Assembly (NCBI RefSeq): GCF_004116625.1 | Contig: NZ_NXIE01000004.1 | Location: forward strand, 62,001 to 126,000 | From: Halarcobacter mediterraneus | GTDB lineage: Bacteria > Campylobacterota > Campylobacteria > Campylobacterales > Arcobacteraceae | DNA length: 64,000 bases | Direction: 5' to 3' | Shown: positions 35,382 to 45,124 of the stretch, in pieces | How positions within the stretch are numbered: the first letter of the stretch is position 1 | Layout of the letters: each line of letters begins with the position of its first letter | Notes under the pieces: model-generated | Seen by the model: only the letters and a program-made list of their open reading frames with translations | Told to the model about the DNA's origin: nothing | Database searches by the model: none | Program-made: the position numbers and the translations under genes

Positions 35382-36005
35382 ATGCAAAAAAGTGTTGGTA
35401 TCTTTATCTTCAATGATATAGAAGTTTTAGATTTTTGTGGACCATTTGAAGTTTTAAGTGTAACTAGAATTGATGAATCAAAAAGATTAGAAACTTTTTC
35501 TCCTTTTGATGTAAAACTTGTTTCTATGACAAAAGATATAGTTTTGACAAAAGGAAATATGAAAATAATACCTGATTATGATTTTGAAACTTGCCCAAAG
35601 TTTGATATCTTGATTGTTCCAGGAGGAATGGGTACTAGAACACTTATGTATGATAATAATGTTCTAGATTTTATAAAAGAAAAAGTAAAAGAAGTAGAAC
35701 TTTTAGCTTCTGTTTGTACAGGTTCACTTATCTTGGCAAATGCAAACTTACTTGAAGGTATAAATGCTACAACACATTGGAAAAGTTTACAAAGGATGGA
35801 AGAAGAATTTAAAAACGTAATAGTGTGCAAAGATAAACACTATGTTGAAGATGGGAATATCATCTCAAGTGCTGGAATCTCAGCAGGAATTGATATGGCA
35901 CTTTATATTGTAAAAAAATATTTTGGTGAAGAAGTTTCAAGAGCAACAGCAAAACATATGGAATATCCATATTTAGAAGAAAATAAAAGAAGAATAGAAG
36001 TTTAA
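35382..36005 (+). CDS. DJ-1/PfpI family protein
   Basis: A 207-residue class I glutamine amidotransferase-like protein. The nucleophile elbow reads LLASVCTGSLIL (Cys near residue 111), with the active-site Glu in LDFCGPFEVLSV near residue 20 and a downstream TTHWKS histidine. This pattern is shared by isonitrile hydratase-like and ThiJ-type proteins; the substrate is unknown. AGAGGAG lies before the ATG. The pentapeptide-like gene follows 10 bases later. Confidence 0.85.
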   Translation: MQKSVGIFIFNDIEVLDFCGPFEVLSVTRIDESKRLETFSPFDVKLVSMTKDIVLTKGNMKIIPDYDFETCPKFDILIVPGGMGTRTLMYDNNVLDFIKEKVKEVELLASVCTGSLILANANLLEGINATTHWKSLQRMEEEFKNVIVCKDKHYVEDGNIISSAGISAGIDMALYIVKKYFGEEVSRATAKHMEYPYLEENKRRIEV

Positions 36006-36015
36006 AGAGTAATAT

Positions 36016-37515
36016 ATGCCAAAAAATATATGTAGTATTTGTAATGTAGAAGTTGAAGATAAATATTTTGATAAAGAACAGAGTAAGTGTATTTTACATT
36101 CTGAAAAAAATGATTTTTGGAGTAATGAACAAAAGTATGATGATTTATTTGCAGAGCTTTTCATTAAGTTTATAAAAGAAGATAGATTTAATAAGTTAAA
36201 AATTTCGGAGGCAATATCTGGTTTTAATTATTTTATTCAAGAAGGATATATATTATTTAAAGATGTGATTTTTTCTGTAAATAATAGTTTTTTGAAAATT
36301 TTAGAGGTAACTAAACATAAAAAAATATTATTTGAAAACTGTATTTTTTTTGATAATAGATTTTCTAAATATACAAAATTTAAGGATTTGATTTTTAGAG
36401 ATTGTGTATTTCATAAAAAAGATTATGGAAAAGAGAGTTATGTAAAAAGTAGTAATTTATATTATGATAAAATGGAAATAGACAACATAAGTTATGGTGG
36501 ACTTAATTGCAGAAGTATAAATATCGATGTTTCTGATTCTAATATTGGAACTTTAGGTATATTGAATAGTTCATTGTTTTTGAAAAATACAACAATTAGT
36601 AAAAATTTATATTTTCTTCCTTCAGATGAAAATATAAATTCTGTAAAATTAATTATTAAAGATAATAGTTTTATTAAAAATTCAACTTTAAGTGTGCCTG
36701 AATTTATAAGTATTGAAAATTCAACTATTGAAAAAGAAGTTAGCTTAAAAAACTCAGAAATATTATCTCTAAATATCCAAAACAGCACATTAAATAATGG
36801 TTTGGAGCTTAATAATTCAATAGTAAAAGATAGGTTTAGCTTGATTAATAGTAAGATTAAAAATAAAAAACTTGATTTATCTAATACAAGCTTACCTAGC
36901 AATATGAATTTTTTGAATGCTAAATTAGAAGTTGAGAATAGAGAAACTGCAAGAATAATAAAAGACTCTTTTGATAGACAAAATAACTTTATAGAAGCAA
37001 ACAATTATTATGCTATTGAAATGAAGCATTATGATAATGAATTAAATTGGAAAGATAATTTAAAAGAAAAATTGATTTTCAAATTTCATGATTGGTCAAG
37101 TGAACATTCACAAAATTGGGTTTTAGCTTTATTTTTGATATTGTTATTTAGTATGGGACATGGAGTTATTGAATATTTATTTTTAGATGGGAATAAATTA
37201 GTTGATAAATCGTTAAGTGCAAATATTTTAGGCATTTTATTTATATTTTTATCTACTCCTTTTATAATTGATAATATATTAGAAAATAGAGGTTTTAAAA
37301 AATATTTTTCTTCATTTATTTTTTTGACTATAGGGTTTTATTTGTATATTACCAATGATTTACTATTGGAGTTAGCAGCAAAAGCTATCAACCCTTTTTC
37401 AATCATGTGTGATGGTGATAGCATAAATGGAATAGAACTTATTTTTAAAATCATTATTTCATATTTGATTTACCAATTAATAATTTCAATACGACAAAAT
37501 ACAAGAAGAAAATAA
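36016..37515 (+). CDS. Pentapeptide-like beta-helix membrane protein with N-terminal zinc-knuckle-like motif
   Basis: A 499-residue protein of unknown function. Residues 4-28 contain CSIC...CILH, a possible metal-binding knuckle. Residues about 70-300 are rich in short repeats with regularly spaced F/L/I and N/S (IENSTIEKEVSLKNSEILS pattern), suggesting a right-handed quadrilateral or beta-helix as in pentapeptide-repeat proteins. A linker ETARIIKDSFDRQNNFIEAN follows. The C-terminal 130 residues hold four to five transmembrane helices. Such fusions occur near ion-channel-like and stress proteins, but no function is established. It is followed after 7 bases by alkC. Confidence 0.6.
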   Translation: MPKNICSICNVEVEDKYFDKEQSKCILHSEKNDFWSNEQKYDDLFAELFIKFIKEDRFNKLKISEAISGFNYFIQEGYILFKDVIFSVNNSFLKILEVTKHKKILFENCIFFDNRFSKYTKFKDLIFRDCVFHKKDYGKESYVKSSNLYYDKMEIDNISYGGLNCRSINIDVSDSNIGTLGILNSSLFLKNTTISKNLYFLPSDENINSVKLIIKDNSFIKNSTLSVPEFISIENSTIEKEVSLKNSEILSLNIQNSTLNNGLELNNSIVKDRFSLINSKIKNKKLDLSNTSLPSNMNFLNAKLEVENRETARIIKDSFDRQNNFIEANNYYAIEMKHYDNELNWKDNLKEKLIFKFHDWSSEHSQNWVLALFLILLFSMGHGVIEYLFLDGNKLVDKSLSANILGILFIFLSTPFIIDNILENRGFKKYFSSFIFLTIGFYLYITNDLLLELAAKAINPFSIMCDGDSINGIELIFKIIISYLIYQLIISIRQNTRRK

Positions 37516-37522
37516 ACAAAAC

Positions 37523-38596
37523 ATGGCAGAGCAATTAAAAAATGTATATACAAAAGAGTATATAAGAAATCTAGCAAATAAAATAAAAGAAAACTATCAA
37601 AAGTTTGATATTGATAGTTTTATAAACTCAATATTTAATCCTACTTGGGAAACTTTAGAACTAAAAATGCGTATGCGTCATATTGCTATTATTCTTAATG
37701 AATATTTACCCTTGCCTTATAAAGAACAACTTGAAATACTAAAACCCACATCAAAAGATTTTTCTGGCTTTGAAGCTATGTTTTTTCAAGACTTTGTTGA
37801 GGTTTTTGGACTTGAAGATTTTGAAAATTCTATAAAAGCCTTAGAAGTGTTTACTATTGATTCTTCTTCTGAGTTTGCGATACGACAGTTTATTTTAAAG
37901 TATGAAGATGAAACAATGACTCAAATGAAACTTTGGGCAAAGAGTGAAAATGAACATATAAGAAGGCTTTCTTCTGAAGGTTGTAGACCTAGACTTCCTT
38001 GGGCTATAGCTTTACCAAAGTATAAAAAGAATCCTTTAAAAGTTTTAGAAATAATTGAGCTTTTAAAAAATGATTCTTCTAAATATGTGCAAAAATCTGT
38101 TGCAAATAATTTAAATGATATTTCAAAAGATAATCCTTTACTTGTAATAGAGTTTGTAAAAAATAATTTAGGAAAATCTAAAAGTTTAGATTGGATTTGT
38201 AAACATGCTTCAAGAACACTATTAAAAAAAGGAGATACCCAAACTTTAAAACTTTTTGGTTTTTTAGAAACAAATCATATTCAAATTGAGAATTTTAAAG
38301 TTGAAGATACTGTCTCTTTAGGAGAAGATTTAAATTTTTATTTTACTCTTAAAAGTAATCAAAACTTAGGAAATATTAGAGTTGAGTATGAAATTGAGTA
38401 CTTAAAAGCTAAAAGTAAATTCTCTAAAAAAATATTTATGATTTATCAAGGAGAAATAAAACAAAATCAAAAAAGTTTTTTAAAAAAGCAAAGTTTTAAA
38501 AATATGACTACAAGAAAACATTATTTAGGTGAACATTTTATTTCTATTTTAATCAATGGTAAAAGAAAAGTAAAAAAGAGTTTTTTACTTGGATAA
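37523..38596 (+). CDS. alkC: DNA alkylation repair protein AlkC-like (HEAT repeats plus Ig-like domain)
   Basis: A 357-residue protein. Residues 1-240 form AlkC/AlkD-type HEAT-like repeats, with SSEGCRPRLPWAIALPKY and DWICKHASRTLLKKGD matching the glycosylase DNA-binding surface. Residues about 255-357 are beta-rich, consistent with the immunoglobulin-like domain that distinguishes AlkC from AlkD. AlkC enzymes excise N3- and N1-methylated purines. The gene starts 7 bases after the pentapeptide-like gene and is closed by a terminator. Confidence 0.8.
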   Translation: MAEQLKNVYTKEYIRNLANKIKENYQKFDIDSFINSIFNPTWETLELKMRMRHIAIILNEYLPLPYKEQLEILKPTSKDFSGFEAMFFQDFVEVFGLEDFENSIKALEVFTIDSSSEFAIRQFILKYEDETMTQMKLWAKSENEHIRRLSSEGCRPRLPWAIALPKYKKNPLKVLEIIELLKNDSSKYVQKSVANNLNDISKDNPLLVIEFVKNNLGKSKSLDWICKHASRTLLKKGDTQTLKLFGFLETNHIQIENFKVEDTVSLGEDLNFYFTLKSNQNLGNIRVEYEIEYLKAKSKFSKKIFMIYQGEIKQNQKSFLKKQSFKNMTTRKHYLGEHFISILINGKRKVKKSFLLG

Positions 38597-38618
38597 AAGA
38601 ATAATTTTTAAATAATAA

Positions 38619-38652
38619 AACAATCTATTTTTTATTTTAATAGTTGTTTTTT
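38619..38652 (+). terminator. Intrinsic terminator after alkC
   Basis: A 10-bp stem with one bulged T (38619-38629 with 38639-38648) and a 9-base loop is followed by a T run to about 38652. Confidence 0.75.
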
Positions 38653-38710
38653 ATAATAATCTTATTATAAAATGGCTAAGATAGACTTATTATAGGAGTT
38701 TTATAAAGTT

Positions 38711-40159
38711 ATGAAGTCTATAAAAACATTATTTATTATACTAATTTTATCTTTTTTAGATTTATCTGCTCATACAGAACTTAATAAACTATTTACTAAA
38801 AAACAAATTGACTATCTAAACTCAAAAAAAGAATTTGCTTTATGTATTGATCCCACTTGGATGCCTTTTGAAAAATTAGATGAAAATACGAATCATACGG
38901 GAATCAGCAAGGAGTATTTTGATATTTTTAGAAGAAATTTACCCATTCCTATAAAATTAATAAAAACTTCAAACTGGACTGAAACTTTAGAATATATGAA
39001 AGATAAAAGATGTGATATCTTATCCCTTGCAATGGTTTCTAAAGAAAGAAAAGAATATATGAACTTTTCATCTTCTTATATTACTGCACCTCTAGTTCTT
39101 ACAACAAAAATAGATGTTTCTTTTATTGATGATATCAAGAATTTAAGTAATAAGAAACTTGGTATTGTAAAAGGATATATCTATGAAAATCTTTTAAAAC
39201 AGAGATACCCTTATTTAGATTTTGTTAGTGTTAAAAATACTGATGATGGTTTTGAAAAAGTTATAAAAGGAGAACTTTTTGGCTTTATTTCATCTTTATC
39301 AACTGCTGCATATAAATTTGAAGAAAGATATGTAGGTCAGCTAAAAATTGCAGCAAAATTTCACGAAAAATTAAACCTTAGTATGGCTTTTAGAAAAGAT
39401 GAACCTATTTTAGTAGAAGTTTTTGAAGCTCTTTTATCACAAATTCCTGAAAATAAAAGACAAGAAATTTATAATAAGTATGTAGCAATATCTTATGAAA
39501 ATAGAGTTGATTATACTTTAGTTGTATATAGTGTTATTTTCTTTATTTTGATTATAGTCTTTTTTATTTATTGGAATAGAAAATTAAAAATGCAAAAAGA
39601 AGAAACAGAAAAAATTTTAACAGAACTAAAAGCTACTAAAAAACTTTTAGAAGAAAAAAATGAAAAGCTAGAAAAACTATACATTACAGATGAATTAACA
39701 AAGATATACAATAGAAGAAAACTTGATGTTGAATTAGAAAAAGAAACTTTAAGAAGTGATAGAACAGGGTTTAAATTTTCTTTAATTATGTTAGATATAG
39801 ATTTTTTTAAAGAAGTAAATGATAATTATGGACATCAAATAGGTGACTTAGTTTTAATTGAATTTTCAAAAATTTTAAAAAAAGATGTACGAAAAATAGA
39901 TGTTTTAGGAAGATGGGGAGGAGAAGAATTTTTAATTATCTGTCCTCATACAGATGAAACAGGAATAAAAATAAAAGCTGAACATTTAAGAGAATTAATT
40001 GAGAACCATAAATTTCCAGAAGTTGGTAAAAAAACAGCAAGTATAGGGGCTGCAACTTATAAAAATGGGGATGATACTGAATCTCTTTTATATAGAGTTG
40101 ATATGGCTATGTATGAAGCAAAAAATAGTGGAAGAAATAAAATGATTTTTTTTGAATAA
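38711..40159 (+). CDS. Diguanylate cyclase with periplasmic solute-binding sensor
   Basis: A 482-residue membrane sensor. Signal/anchor (about 1-20), a periplasmic SBP_bac_3-type ligand domain (about 30-260, with CIDPTWMPFEKLDENTNHTG), a transmembrane helix (about 272-292), a coiled-coil linker, and a GGDEF domain (about 320-482). The active site reads RWGGEEF and an intact inhibitory I-site RKID lies upstream. It should make cyclic di-GMP in response to a small periplasmic ligand, probably an amino acid or related molecule. It forms its own unit, ending at a hairpin. Confidence 0.93.
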   Translation: MKSIKTLFIILILSFLDLSAHTELNKLFTKKQIDYLNSKKEFALCIDPTWMPFEKLDENTNHTGISKEYFDIFRRNLPIPIKLIKTSNWTETLEYMKDKRCDILSLAMVSKERKEYMNFSSSYITAPLVLTTKIDVSFIDDIKNLSNKKLGIVKGYIYENLLKQRYPYLDFVSVKNTDDGFEKVIKGELFGFISSLSTAAYKFEERYVGQLKIAAKFHEKLNLSMAFRKDEPILVEVFEALLSQIPENKRQEIYNKYVAISYENRVDYTLVVYSVIFFILIIVFFIYWNRKLKMQKEETEKILTELKATKKLLEEKNEKLEKLYITDELTKIYNRRKLDVELEKETLRSDRTGFKFSLIMLDIDFFKEVNDNYGHQIGDLVLIEFSKILKKDVRKIDVLGRWGGEEFLIICPHTDETGIKIKAEHLRELIENHKFPEVGKKTASIGAATYKNGDDTESLLYRVDMAMYEAKNSGRNKMIFFE

Positions 40160-40184
40160 AATAGCCCTAGAGGACTATTTTATT
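40155..40184. terminator. Bidirectional terminator
   Basis: A 10-bp A/T stem (40155-40164 with 40175-40184), extended by an inner CCT/AGG pairing, overlaps the cyclase stop and the end of the convergent YceI gene. T runs are present on both sides. Confidence 0.75.
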
Positions 40185-40770
40185 ATTTACAACTTGCTGG
40201 AACTTCAAAGAATACATCAATCTCATTCCAAGATTTTCCTTTATGAAAAGCACTACAAACAGCAGCAAATCTTGTCCAAGCTTTATTTGTATTAAATGCA
40301 AGAACATCTAACTTTCCACTTGCTTTGATTGTGTCACCTTCTGTTTTATATGAAAATGGAATAACTTTAGTTTCTCCATTCATTTTAAACTCTACATCCA
40401 TAGAATCAGCTGCAACTTTTATAATTTTTACATTGATTTTTCCAATATCTTTTTCAAAGCCTTTGAAAAAGTTATTAACAGTATTCATATTTCTTACTTT
40501 TGCCATACTAGCAGGCCACATTGCTTTACCATTATTCATATCAGCACTTGTATCAAGAGATAAAGCATCAATTTCTAAAGTTGCATTTAATAGTTTTCCA
40601 TTAGGAAAATTACTTTTTGAATTTGTAAATGTATTTTTTGTTACAACATAAGACTTATCTGGTGCTCCAAAAAATGTAAAATCATATTTTAAGTTGTCTT
40701 CACAACTACCAGCAAATAGGTTACTTGATAAAATACCAAGTGTAACTAGAGAAAAAACAGTTTTTTTCAT
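40183..40770 (-). CDS. YceI-family periplasmic protein
   Basis: A 195-residue secreted protein with a signal peptide (about 1-20, ending NLFAGS) and a YceI-like lipocalin barrel. The LKYDFTFFGAPDKSYV opening, central VKIIKVAADSMDVEFKMNGETK and final FFEVPASCK strands are visible. YceI proteins bind amphiphilic or isoprenoid molecules. Two cysteines (near residues 23 and 194) could form a disulfide joining the ends. Single gene. Confidence 0.75.
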   Translation of the reverse strand: MKKTVFSLVTLGILSSNLFAGSCEDNLKYDFTFFGAPDKSYVVTKNTFTNSKSNFPNGKLLNATLEIDALSLDTSADMNNGKAMWPASMAKVRNMNTVNNFFKGFEKDIGKINVKIIKVAADSMDVEFKMNGETKVIPFSYKTEGDTIKASGKLDVLAFNTNKAWTRFAAVCSAFHKGKSWNEIDVFFEVPASCK

Positions 40771-40880
40771 ACTTTTCCTTAAAAAAAAATTTCACTATTC
40801 TATATTAATATTAATAATAATTATCTTAATTGTAAAAATTATTTTAAATTTTTTTTAGTAAAATACGAAAAAGGATTGAT

Positions 40881-41348
40881 ATGACTCCCGCAATAAATTT
40901 ATTAAAAAAAAATAAATGTGATTTTAAAATTCACAAGTATGACCACGACCCTTTATGTACTAACTATGGAAAAGAAGTAGTTGATAAGTTAAATTTAAAT
41001 GAAAAACAAGTTTTTAAAACTTTACTTGTTGAAATTGATTCAAAAGAGTTAGTTGTTGCTATTATCCCTGTTTCAAATCAATTAAATTTAAAGGCAGTTG
41101 CAAATACTTTTTCTTGTAAAAAAGCACAAATGGCAGATAAGCAAGAAGCACAAAAAGTAACAGGGTATTTACTAGGAGGAATTTCTCCTTTTGGACAAAA
41201 AAAACGATTAAAAATGGTTTTAGACTCTAGTGCAAAAGCTTTTGACACAATCTTTGTAAGTGGAGGGAAAAGAGGTTTAGATATAGAAGTAAAAGTAGAA
41301 GATTTTTTTGAAATCTTAACTCCAAAGTGCACTAGTATTCTTATATAA
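40881..41348 (+). CDS. ybaK: Cys-tRNA(Pro)/Cys-tRNA(Cys) deacylase YbaK/EbsC
   Basis: A 155-residue trans-editing enzyme of the YbaK/ProX fold that hydrolyses mischarged Cys-tRNA(Pro). Motifs: ATG-proximal LLKKNKCDFKIHKYDHDP, VFKTLLVE with the catalytic Lys, GYLLGGISPFGQKK and the late FVSGGKRGLDIEV. Length is normal. AAAGGA upstream. Monocistronic. Confidence 0.93.
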   Translation: MTPAINLLKKNKCDFKIHKYDHDPLCTNYGKEVVDKLNLNEKQVFKTLLVEIDSKELVVAIIPVSNQLNLKAVANTFSCKKAQMADKQEAQKVTGYLLGGISPFGQKKRLKMVLDSSAKAFDTIFVSGGKRGLDIEVKVEDFFEILTPKCTSILI

Positions 41349-41434
41349 ATATTTTTACATTTGTATAATTTTTAATATTTTTCTTAATTTTTTAACTGTA
41401 GTATTAAAATAAATATTATAAAAAAGGATATTTT

Positions 41435-44400
41435 ATGGCTACAACATCTCCTGATATGAACGCTATTTGTTCTCAATTGCTTACTCCAAATGATTTAGAA
41501 ATTTCAAATGACTTATTTAAAAAAGTTCTTGAAGAAAAAATAGTTACAAGAATAGAAGAAATAAAGAATTCAAACAGTATTAAAATATATTCAAAAGAGC
41601 AAATACTTTTATCTGAAATAACACCTATCTTACATGATATAGGCTTTGTTATTATAGATGAAGTAACTTATAGTGTAGAATACAAAAATGAAGCTATTTA
41701 TGTATTGAAATTTAATTTAAAACTTCAAAATAAAAGTGAAGAAAAGAAAATTATAAATGCAAAAGATAATTTAGAAAGCATAATTACAAGCTGTTTGTTA
41801 GATTCTTCAATGGTTCACTCAAAGGTATTTTCTTTAGTTTTAAATGAGAACTTCAATTTAAGGAAAATCAGTCTTGTACGAGCTTTTGTTGAATATTTAG
41901 ACCAAGCAGTATTAACTATAAATTCTGCTTCAATTTTACATACTTTAGTAACATATCACAAAATAACATCATTATTTGTAGACTATTTTGAAAGTAAGTT
42001 TTCTCCTACTTCTACAAAAAGAGAAGAAAAATTAAAAAAAATAGAGACTACAATCGAAGATGAAATAAAACAGATTCCTCAAATTAATGATGATAGAATT
42101 TTAAAACTTACTTTTTCTTTTTTAAGAGCTTTATTTAGAACTAACTATTATCTTAATAGGGAAACTATTTCTTTTAAAATTGATGGAAAATGTTTTGGTA
42201 CAAACTTAAGAGGTATTCAACCAAATTTTGAAAACTTTATTTATCATCCTGATTTTTATGGAGTTCATTTAAGAATGAGTAAAGTTTCAAGAGGTGGGTT
42301 AAGATGGTCTGATAGACATGAAGATTATAGACAAGAAGTAAAATCTTTGATGATTACTCAAGAAGGGAAAAACTCAATTATCATTCCTGATGGTTCAAAA
42401 GGTGGTTTTGTAATTAATAAAGATACAAATCTTGTTACAAAAGAGTATTTCCAAGAAATATATTCAATGTATATAAATGCAAACCTTGACCTTGTAGATA
42501 ATATGGAAAATTCAGAAGTTGTAAAAAATAAGGATATTATTGCTTATGATGGAGATGACCCATACTTTGTAGTAGCAGCTGATAAAGGAACAGCTTCAAT
42601 GAGTGATGTGGCAAATAGTATTGCTATTGAAAGAGGGTATTGGTTAGGCGATGCCTTTGCAAGTGGTGGTTCTAATGGTTATGGTCACAAGGATTTAGGA
42701 ATTACTGCAAGAGGTGCAATAATGTCTACAAAAAGATTCTTTATAGAAGAAGGAATTGATATTTATAAAGATGAAGTTTCAATTGTAGGTATTGGTTCTA
42801 TGAGTGGAGATGTTTTTGGAAATGGACTTATTGAATCAGAAAAATTTAAACTTTATGCAGCAATCTCACATAAAGATATTTTTATTGATCCTACCCCTAA
42901 TTTAAAAACTGCATATTTAGAAAGAAAAAGGTTATTTGAATCTAAAAATGGTGGTTGGAAAAACTATAATCCTGAACTAATTTCTAAAGGTGGAGGAGTT
43001 TTTAATAGGTATGATAAAGAGATAGAGTTAAGTGCTGAAATTAAAAAACTATTAGGAACTAAAAAGAAAATAGTAAGTGGTGAAGAACTATGTAGAATGC
43101 TTCTTACTATGGAAGCAGATTTATTATTTAATGGAGGAGTTGGAACTTATGTAAAAGCAAGTGATGAAAACTCTATTGATATTGGAGATAAACAAAATGA
43201 AGCTGTCAGGGTTGATGCAACTGATATAAAAGCTAGAATTGTTTGTGAAGGTGGAAACTTGGGGTTTACTCAAAAAGCTAGAGTAGAATATGCCCTAAGT
43301 GGTGGAAAAATAAATATTGATGGAATAGATAACGCAGGGGGAGTTGATACTTCTGACCATGAAGTAAATTTAAAAATACTTCTAAATATAATTGCAGAGC
43401 ATGAAAATATATCAAATGAAGAGAGACAAAATATTTTAAACTCTATGACAGAGCAAGTTGTAAATCTTGTTTTACAAAGTAATTATAACCAAGCTCTTGT
43501 AATATCAATGGAAGAGAGATTTTCAAGAAAGTATTTAAGTGACTATTTAAAAGTAATTGAAACCTTAGAAGAAGAAGTAGAAGCTTTTGATAGAAAATCT
43601 TTTTTTATTCCTAAGAATGAAAATATTCATGAAGTTGTAAATATTGAAGAGTCTTTAGTAAGACCTGTATTATGTTGTTTATTATCTTACTCAAAAATAT
43701 TTGTAAAAAAACTTTTATTAGAATCTAATTTAGTAGATGAACAATTTGCTTTACAATATTTATATAGATATTTTCCTAAATCTTTTGTAGGTGCTTATGA
43801 GCATGATTTATTAAAACATCCTCTAAGAAGAGAAATAATTGCTACAAAAATGGCAGATATAATAATCAATTCTCAAGGTTCTACTTTTATAAGTGATTAT
43901 AGAAAATTAGGAACTGATAGATTTTTACTTAAGATAAAATCATATCTTGTAGCAAGACAACTATTTGGAGCAAAAGAAGTTAGAAAAAAATTAGCATCTC
44001 AAGATTACATTATAGATGCAGAAACTCAGTATAAACTACTTGGAAAACTTGAATATACTCTTTATTCAAGTACAAAATGGATGGTTAAATATTTAAAGAA
44101 AAATCAACTTGATGCTACTCATATTTTAGACCATAAAGATGAGCTTTTTTCTTTATTAGAGCAAGTTCATCAGCAAAAAGTAGAGAATATTATTGATGGA
44201 GATGAAATGTTTAATCAATTTTATTCAGTAATTGATTATCTAAGATTTGCAATTCCTGCAATTGTATTACAGTCTTCAACTCATCATTCTTTTAAAGATG
44301 TGGTAGTATTATTTTATTCTTTAATACATGAATTTAATATTTTAGATATTATAGTTGAGTTAAATAAAGTTAAATTGTCTACTCGCAATGATATGGTTTT

Positions 44401-44635
44401 AAGAAATCAGATTTTACAATTTATAGAGTTTATTGTTGTTGATTATACAAAAAAGATTTTAGATTTTCAAAGGGTTAATGAAAAACCAGAAGTTGCCTTT
44501 GCAAATTTTATAAATAATGAAAAAGATATCTTTTTTAAAGTTAGAGATAATCTTGACAGATTTATGACAAAAGATAATAAAGATATAAAAGAAATTGCAG
44601 TAACTGTTAATCAACTTATGGTATCATTATTATAA
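41435..44635 (+). CDS. Large NAD-dependent glutamate dehydrogenase (Bac_GDH type)
   Basis: Converts glutamate to 2-oxoglutarate and ammonia with NAD. The 1066-residue protein carries the catalytic core of the Bac_GDH family: HLRMSKVSRGGLRWSDR, the KGGFVINK lysine region, AADKGTASMSDVANSIA, GGSNGYGHKDLGITARGA, GIGSMSGDVFGNG and the Rossmann segment EGGNLGFTQKARVEYA. The best-known members (GDH-180) have about 1600 residues. This form lacks most of the long N-terminal ACT-rich region and resembles the shorter 115-kDa class. It may couple to transamination in amino acid and ectoine catabolism, regenerating 2-oxoglutarate for DoeD; that is inference. Confidence 0.9.
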   Translation: MATTSPDMNAICSQLLTPNDLEISNDLFKKVLEEKIVTRIEEIKNSNSIKIYSKEQILLSEITPILHDIGFVIIDEVTYSVEYKNEAIYVLKFNLKLQNKSEEKKIINAKDNLESIITSCLLDSSMVHSKVFSLVLNENFNLRKISLVRAFVEYLDQAVLTINSASILHTLVTYHKITSLFVDYFESKFSPTSTKREEKLKKIETTIEDEIKQIPQINDDRILKLTFSFLRALFRTNYYLNRETISFKIDGKCFGTNLRGIQPNFENFIYHPDFYGVHLRMSKVSRGGLRWSDRHEDYRQEVKSLMITQEGKNSIIIPDGSKGGFVINKDTNLVTKEYFQEIYSMYINANLDLVDNMENSEVVKNKDIIAYDGDDPYFVVAADKGTASMSDVANSIAIERGYWLGDAFASGGSNGYGHKDLGITARGAIMSTKRFFIEEGIDIYKDEVSIVGIGSMSGDVFGNGLIESEKFKLYAAISHKDIFIDPTPNLKTAYLERKRLFESKNGGWKNYNPELISKGGGVFNRYDKEIELSAEIKKLLGTKKKIVSGEELCRMLLTMEADLLFNGGVGTYVKASDENSIDIGDKQNEAVRVDATDIKARIVCEGGNLGFTQKARVEYALSGGKINIDGIDNAGGVDTSDHEVNLKILLNIIAEHENISNEERQNILNSMTEQVVNLVLQSNYNQALVISMEERFSRKYLSDYLKVIETLEEEVEAFDRKSFFIPKNENIHEVVNIEESLVRPVLCCLLSYSKIFVKKLLLESNLVDEQFALQYLYRYFPKSFVGAYEHDLLKHPLRREIIATKMADIIINSQGSTFISDYRKLGTDRFLLKIKSYLVARQLFGAKEVRKKLASQDYIIDAETQYKLLGKLEYTLYSSTKWMVKYLKKNQLDATHILDHKDELFSLLEQVHQQKVENIIDGDEMFNQFYSVIDYLRFAIPAIVLQSSTHHSFKDVVVLFYSLIHEFNILDIIVELNKVKLSTRNDMVLRNQILQFIEFIVVDYTKKILDFQRVNEKPEVAFANFINNEKDIFFKVRDNLDRFMTKDNKDIKEIAVTVNQLMVSLL

Positions 44636-44664
44636 GATAAAATTAAATTTAATTTAATTAATAC

Positions 44665-44692
44665 CATAAGTTAAACTTATGACTATTTTTTT
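44665..44692 (+). terminator. Intrinsic terminator after glutamate dehydrogenase
   Basis: A 7-bp stem (44665-44671 with 44675-44681) and 3-base loop, followed by ACTA and a run of seven T. Confidence 0.65.
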
Positions 44693-44732
44693 AAGTACTT
44701 ATAGGGTATAGTAAAATAAAAAAGGGGTTGTC

Positions 44733-44942
44733 ATGAAAAGTAATATGGATGATGAGTTATCTTTAGATAAAATTGATGATTATAATAATAAAGAATCTAA
44801 AGAAAAAAGAAGAACTGTATTATTAGTAATTATTTTCTGTTTAGTTGTAGGAGCTGTTTTTTCTTATATCAAATATAATAATGAAGTTGATGATTATGTT
44901 GGTTCAGAACAGGCTCCTGGGATTGATATCTCAAAAAAATAA
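44733..44942 (+). CDS. Small single-pass membrane protein
   Basis: A 69-residue protein with a charged N-terminus (about 1-27, many Asp/Lys), one transmembrane helix (about 29-47) and a short polar tail ending GIDISKK. AAGGGG precedes the ATG. No family is recognised. It stands alone between two terminators, so it is independently transcribed. Confidence 0.6.
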   Translation: MKSNMDDELSLDKIDDYNNKESKEKRRTVLLVIIFCLVVGAVFSYIKYNNEVDDYVGSEQAPGIDISKK

Positions 44943-44953
44943 CTAAATATTTA

Positions 44954-44974
44954 GAAAGAGATTCTTTCTCTTTC
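44954..44974 (+). terminator. Hairpin after the small membrane protein gene
   Basis: An 8-bp stem (44954-44961 with 44967-44974), 5-base loop and a short T-rich tail. Confidence 0.6.
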
Positions 44975-45124
44975 TTTAATAACATTAATATTCATTCTTC
45001 TTATTAAATTTATTTTAATTAAGTTTTAGGTTAAAATATTATAATTCCAAATGTTTTAAGTGTAATAATCACTTATTAATATCAATGTATAAAAGTCTAT
45101 TTTAACAAAAAAAGGTCTTAATTA

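Noticed and set aside
36492-37004. Minus-strand 170-codon open frame inside the pentapeptide-like gene
   Set aside because: Low-complexity hydrophobic shadow without a ribosome site; the plus-strand frame is the coherent one.
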